Below are positions 6,804 to 9,902 of a stretch of DNA of 9,902 nucleotides, one piece after another. Location: contig JBOFWQ010000110.1 of the NCBI GenBank assembly GCA_051653685.1, positions 1 to 9,902 of the forward strand, written 5' to 3'. The notes under the pieces are model-generated. The model searched no databases and had not been told where the DNA came from. It saw nothing but the letters and a program-made list of their open reading frames with translations. The first letter of the stretch is position 1. Every line of letters starts with the position of its first letter. The position numbers were made by a program, and so were the translations under genes. The stretch comes from Faucicola sp937889485. Lineage in GTDB: Bacteria > Pseudomonadota > Gammaproteobacteria > Pseudomonadales > Moraxellaceae.

Positions 6804-7985
6804 TCATTTGGTATCAGGCACTACATCAGATAAATGTTGATGAATAGATGCATTATTTGGTATTAATTCGATCAACCGATCCACTGCATCAATGGCATCA
6901 GGATAATTAGATAGATGTTGAAGTAACAAATCAATCTGGTCAGAATGATAAATAGCTTGACTCAAACGCGCCTCTAGACAATGGCGCCAAGTGCATAAAA
7001 AAGGGCTTTCGGTCTTGCCAAAAAACATACCCACATAGCTGGTAATAGCCGCTTCCAAATACCCTGCATTAAGCGCTTGCTCTACCCTCAAAAAATCACC
7101 ATCTACTGGCATTAATAAACGATAAGGGCGCGAACCTACCAAGCCTGTCAAGGTATCACGCAGTTGCGACATTTCAGCTTTTAACGTGCCTTGCGACACT
7201 TTGCGCTCACCGTAGATTGCCTGATGCAAACAATCCAAACTCATCCCTTGTGGGCACAAGGCTAGCACAGCAAGTATCTCAACTTGACGCGGTGATAAGC
7301 GCAAAGGATTACCATCAAATATCACTTGGGGGGTATGAAACCCTTGAATATAAATATGATGGCGTCGGCATGCTTGCAAGGCATTTTGTAGAATACTGGC
7401 ACAGCGCTCAGCAGCAAAAACCCCAAACTGGTTATGATTTTGCCAGGTCGTGGACAAATCAAGCACCCCAACCACTTGCTTGGTATCAGGCTCAATAATA
7501 GGCGTGGCATAGCACACCCAATCATGCACAGACGCCATATAATGTTCATTAGAAAAAACACACGTGGATTGTTGGGTTTTGAGTGACAAAGCCAGCGCGT
7601 TGGTACCTACTTGGGTTTCACCCCAATACCCGCCTGCCACAAAATTGACGTCCTCGGCAGCTTTTTGCATACGCTTACTGGTCGTGGTCCAAATAATAGT
7701 GCTACCAATATCCGCCACTGCCATCACCATAGAGGACTGCAAGGTAATATGCTGCAGTTGGTCTTGGCAATATGCCAACGCCTTTTTTAAATAAAAAGAT
7801 TGTTCACTACTCACTGGGTTGAGGGGAGCTTGCTTGCGCCCAAGAGGAATCTTAGCACCGTCGGAGCGCCGCCAAGATTGCACAATGCTTTGTCTAATTT
7901 GGTCGGCCTCGTTGGCAGATAGCGTAACGTGGCAACGTGATTGATCAATATGGCGTCTTTGTTCTAATAATTTATTTTTATCCAT
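6804..7985 (-). CDS. GAF-domain transcriptional regulator with C-terminal winged helix (AcoR-like sensor, no AAA+ domain)
   Basis: A 393-residue, probably DNA-binding cytoplasmic regulator. Residues ~25-45 (IRQSIVQSWRRS) match the N-terminal element of AcoR-type activators. Residues ~60-205 form a GAF sensor domain with the typical GTNALALSL (127-135) and CYATPIIEPDTKQVVGVLDLS (158-178) blocks. AcoR would continue with a sigma-54 AAA+ ATPase (GAFTGA loop) and a Fis helix-turn-helix. Here neither is present. Instead ~228-290 (LSPRQVEIL, then TLKAEMSQLRDTL and SRPYRL) reads as a winged helix-turn-helix, as in GAF-wHTH regulators known from actinobacteria. Residues ~296-393 are helical and of unknown role. 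The start at 7985 has AGGA 11 nt upstream, a loose spacing. It is divergent from the aldehyde dehydrogenase gene and convergent with the alcohol dehydrogenase gene, so it likely controls both in response to an alcohol or aldehyde. Ligand and sign of control are inferred. Confidence 0.9.
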   Translation of the reverse strand: MDKNKLLEQRRHIDQSRCHVTLSANEADQIRQSIVQSWRRSDGAKIPLGRKQAPLNPVSSEQSFYLKKALAYCQDQLQHITLQSSMVMAVADIGSTIIWTTTSKRMQKAAEDVNFVAGGYWGETQVGTNALALSLKTQQSTCVFSNEHYMASVHDWVCYATPIIEPDTKQVVGVLDLSTTWQNHNQFGVFAAERCASILQNALQACRRHHIYIQGFHTPQVIFDGNPLRLSPRQVEILAVLALCPQGMSLDCLHQAIYGERKVSQGTLKAEMSQLRDTLTGLVGSRPYRLLMPVDGDFLRVEQALNAGYLEAAITSYVGMFFGKTESPFLCTWRHCLEARLSQAIYHSDQIDLLLQHLSNYPDAIDAVDRLIELIPNNASIHQHLSDVVPDTK

Positions 7986-8049
7986 GATTTAGTGCATCCT
8001 ACTTCATCTAACCCATCCATGGTTTGTAAAATAAGCCATCTTCAATATT

Positions 8050-8087
8050 AGCGGTTTCACACCTTATTGTAAAGCGGTCCAAACACC
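8050..8087 (+). repeat. Direct repeat AGCGGT...ACACC in the divergent regulator/aldehyde dehydrogenase region
   Basis: AGCGGTTTCACACC (8050-8063) recurs as AGCGGTCCAAACACC (8073-8087), with starts 23 bp apart, about two helical turns. AGCGGT occurs a third time at 8147-8152, inside the hairpin CCGC-ATGAA-GCGG (8139-8151) in the presumed aldehyde dehydrogenase leader. These may be additional regulator contacts. The match is short and no equivalent is seen upstream of the alcohol dehydrogenase gene. Confidence 0.3.
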
Positions 8088-8102
8088 AACCTTTTACCTA
8101 CC
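8085..8102 (-). promoter_or_regulatory. Candidate operator upstream of the aldehyde dehydrogenase gene (GGTAGGT-type direct repeat)
   Basis: Read on the minus strand this is GGTAGGTAAAAGGTTGGT, identical at 15 of 18 positions to the site at 5307-5324. It lies 85 bp upstream of the aldehyde dehydrogenase ATG and 99 bp upstream of the regulator ATG, so one site could serve both divergent genes. A possible -10 (TATTAA, 8110-8115) lies 8 bp beyond it toward the aldehyde dehydrogenase gene with no good -35. This would fit an activator touching the -35 region. Binding is inferred. Confidence 0.5.
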
Positions 8103-8187
8103 TAACTCATATTAAGATGACTGTGCGACACCCCCGAGCCGCATGAAGCGGTGAATAAAACGATTAACTGATAAAAGGACATATCAT

Positions 8188-9699
8188 ATGCGTTATGCTG
8201 ACCCCAATACCGAAAACGCCAAAATCAACTTCAAAGAAAAATACGACAACTTTATTGGCGGCAAATGGGTTGCCCCCGTCAAAGGTGAGTATTTTGACAA
8301 TATTTCACCTGTGAACGGCAAGCCCTTTACCAAAGTTGCCAAGTCAACCCCTGAAGACATCGAACTGGCATTGGACGCTGCACACGCCGCAAAGACCAAA
8401 TGGAATGCCGCCTCTCCCACAGAACGCTCAAACGTATTGCTAAAAATTGCCGACCGTCTTGAGCAAAATCTTGAGTACTTGGCAGTGGCAGAAACTTGGG
8501 AAAACGGCAAACCCATTCGCGAGACACTAGCAGCAGATATTCCATTGGCAATCGACCACTTTCGCTACTTTGCAGGGGTTATCCGCGCCCAAGAAGGTGG
8601 GGTTTCCCAGATTGATGATGACACGGTAGCTTACCATTTTCACGAGCCGCTTGGGGTCGTGGGACAAATCATCCCTTGGAATTTTCCGATTCTTATGGCA
8701 ACGTGGAAAATAGCGCCCGCACTAGCCGCAGGCAACTGTATCGTACTAAAGCCTGCCGAGCAAACCCCCACAAGCCTACTGGTGCTGATTGAACTAATCG
8801 AAGATCTACTGCCTGCAGGCATCTTAAATATTGTCAACGGCTACGGCGAAGAGGTGGGCAGCTACTTAGCCAAAAATCCACGTATCTCAAAAATCGCTTT
8901 TACAGGCTCTACCCCAGTAGGGCAGCTAATCATGCAGTACGCCACGGAAAATATCATCCCTGTGACCTTAGAACTAGGTGGTAAATCGCCCAACATCTTC
9001 TTTGCGGATGTCATGGATAAAGAAGATGATTACTTAGAAAAAGCCCTAGAAGGCTTTACCATGTTTGCGCTCAACCAAGGCGAAATTTGTACTTGTCCTT
9101 CACGCGCCTTGGTACATGAAAGTATTGCCGATGCTTTTTTAGCCAAAGCCGTAGCGCGTGTCAAACGCATTAAAACAGGTCATCCACTAGACACGACAAC
9201 CATGATTGGGGCGCAGGCCTCACAAGAGCAGCAAGAAAAAATCTTAGGCTGCATTGCCCTAGGCAAACAAGAGGGCGCACAGCTACTGACGGGCGGTGCA
9301 CCACGCCATGAAGTAGGCGAGGGCTATTACATTGAGCCTACCATCTTCAAAGGCAACAATAGCATGAAGATATTCCAAGAAGAAATTTTTGGCCCTGTAC
9401 TGTCGGTGACTACCTTTAAAGACTTTGATGACGCCATGCGTATTGCCAATGACACAATGTTTGGCTTAGGGGCAGGCGTGTGGACACGCAATGGCAACAC
9501 CGCCTATCGCGCAGGACGCGGTATTCAAGCAGGACGGGTATGGACCAACTGCTACCACATTTACCCCGCCCATGCCGCTTTTGGTGGTTACAAAAAATCG
9601 GGTATTGGCAGAGAGAACCATAAAATGATGCTAGAACACTACCAAAACACCAAAAATTTGCTAGTAAGCTATGCGGAAAAACCCATGGGGTTCTTTTAA
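8188..9699 (+). CDS. aldB: NAD(P)-dependent aldehyde dehydrogenase, AldB/AcoD/ExaC (acetaldehyde) type
   Basis: Oxidises an aliphatic aldehyde, probably acetaldehyde, to the carboxylic acid in the cytoplasm. The 503 residues match the AldB/AcoD/ExaC group (about 505-512), with which it shares long stretches such as ETWENGKPIRET, AIDHFRYFAG, VAYHFHEPLGVVGQIIPWNFP and the C-terminal TNCYHIYPAHAAFGGYKKSG. Active-site residues are in place: N165 (PWNFP), K188 (VLKPAE), the coenzyme-binding FTGSTPVG (238-245), general base E262 (LELGGKSP), nucleophile C301 (FALNQGEICTCPSR) and E399 (EEIFGPV). The ATG at 8188 follows AAGGA (8175-8179) at an 8-nt spacing, the same arrangement as the alcohol dehydrogenase gene. 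It is divergent from the GAF regulator and ends in a strong terminator, so it is monocistronic. The symbol reflects similarity to Escherichia coli AldB; exaC or acoD would be equally fair. The substrate is inferred from family and neighbours. Confidence 0.95.
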   Translation: MRYADPNTENAKINFKEKYDNFIGGKWVAPVKGEYFDNISPVNGKPFTKVAKSTPEDIELALDAAHAAKTKWNAASPTERSNVLLKIADRLEQNLEYLAVAETWENGKPIRETLAADIPLAIDHFRYFAGVIRAQEGGVSQIDDDTVAYHFHEPLGVVGQIIPWNFPILMATWKIAPALAAGNCIVLKPAEQTPTSLLVLIELIEDLLPAGILNIVNGYGEEVGSYLAKNPRISKIAFTGSTPVGQLIMQYATENIIPVTLELGGKSPNIFFADVMDKEDDYLEKALEGFTMFALNQGEICTCPSRALVHESIADAFLAKAVARVKRIKTGHPLDTTTMIGAQASQEQQEKILGCIALGKQEGAQLLTGGAPRHEVGEGYYIEPTIFKGNNSMKIFQEEIFGPVLSVTTFKDFDDAMRIANDTMFGLGAGVWTRNGNTAYRAGRGIQAGRVWTNCYHIYPAHAAFGGYKKSGIGRENHKMMLEHYQNTKNLLVSYAEKPMGFF

Positions 9700-9776
9700 C
9701 AGATGATTGATAGCGGGTAGATTACCCCTAAACCTCATTACCATCACACGCCAAACCCCAATACTGTCACCTCATT

Positions 9777-9809
9777 CCCTAACGCTTGATGCAAGTGTTA
9801 GGGTTTTTT
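9777..9809 (+). terminator. Rho-independent terminator of the aldehyde dehydrogenase gene
   Basis: CCCTAACGCTTG (9777-9788) pairs with CAAGTGTTAGGG (9792-9803) across an ATG loop. All twelve positions pair in RNA, one as G-U, and six T's follow. It starts 77 bp after the stop codon. The 3-nt loop is tight, so the innermost pairs may open. Nothing assignable lies between the stop codon and the stem. Confidence 0.9.
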
Positions 9810-9902
9810 CATACCCACGCGACCGCACCACCTGCCCACCGTTTTTTTTGGCACGCTTTTAACACGCTTTGAGCACAAGTGATGACTATAGCGTCCTTCA
9901 TT

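Noticed and set aside
7217..7498. Plus-strand 93-codon frame inside the regulator gene
   Set aside because: It is antisense to the GAF/winged-helix coding sequence, with no ribosome site and no family resemblance.
9848..9870. Sigma-54-like box starting TTGGCACGCTTT near the right edge
   Set aside because: The -24-like TGGCAC is present but the required GC of the -12 element is missing at the correct spacing. The repeated CACGCTTT is short.

Overview
The window looks like chromosomal DNA of a gammaproteobacterium of moderate GC content, most likely Moraxellaceae (Moraxella/Faucicola/Psychrobacter-like). This rests on protein character and gene combination only, since no rRNA or marker gene is present. 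It holds four intact genes and one mobile-element relic.

Left edge (1-367): no intact gene. Bases 173-318 read as an internally deleted IS200/IS605-type (tnpB) element. A typical TnpB N-terminus runs for about 14 codons and then jumps to what looks like the element's right end, a hairpin followed by GAGTATGTCAA.

Left half (368-5134, minus strand): one very large gene of about 1588 codons. Its protein is a mosaic: a small N-terminal domain resembling the RelE/ParE toxin fold, a decayed UvrD-like (superfamily 1) ATPase core, a long helical-repeat region, a charged coiled coil, a low-complexity linker and a small C-terminal domain. Its function is unknown. It is the least explained object in the window.

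Right half (5499-9699): an alcohol-to-acid oxidation locus. It has an iron-containing alcohol dehydrogenase (+), a GAF-domain regulator (-) and an AldB/AcoD/ExaC-type aldehyde dehydrogenase (+). The regulator is convergent with the alcohol dehydrogenase, with a bidirectional terminator between them, and divergent from the aldehyde dehydrogenase. The two enzymes would take a short primary alcohol such as ethanol to the aldehyde and then to the carboxylic acid, each step reducing NAD(P)+. The regulator resembles AcoR in its sensor half but lacks the sigma-54 AAA+ domain and ends in a winged helix.

The two enzyme genes are about 1.5 kb apart and are transcribed separately. Both upstream regions nevertheless carry a near-identical 18-bp direct-repeat site, GGTAGGTRAAWGGTWGGT (15 of 18 identical), in opposite orientations. 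It is a good candidate for the regulator's operator and suggests one small regulon. A strong terminator closes the aldehyde dehydrogenase gene. The last ~90 bases show nothing I can assign.
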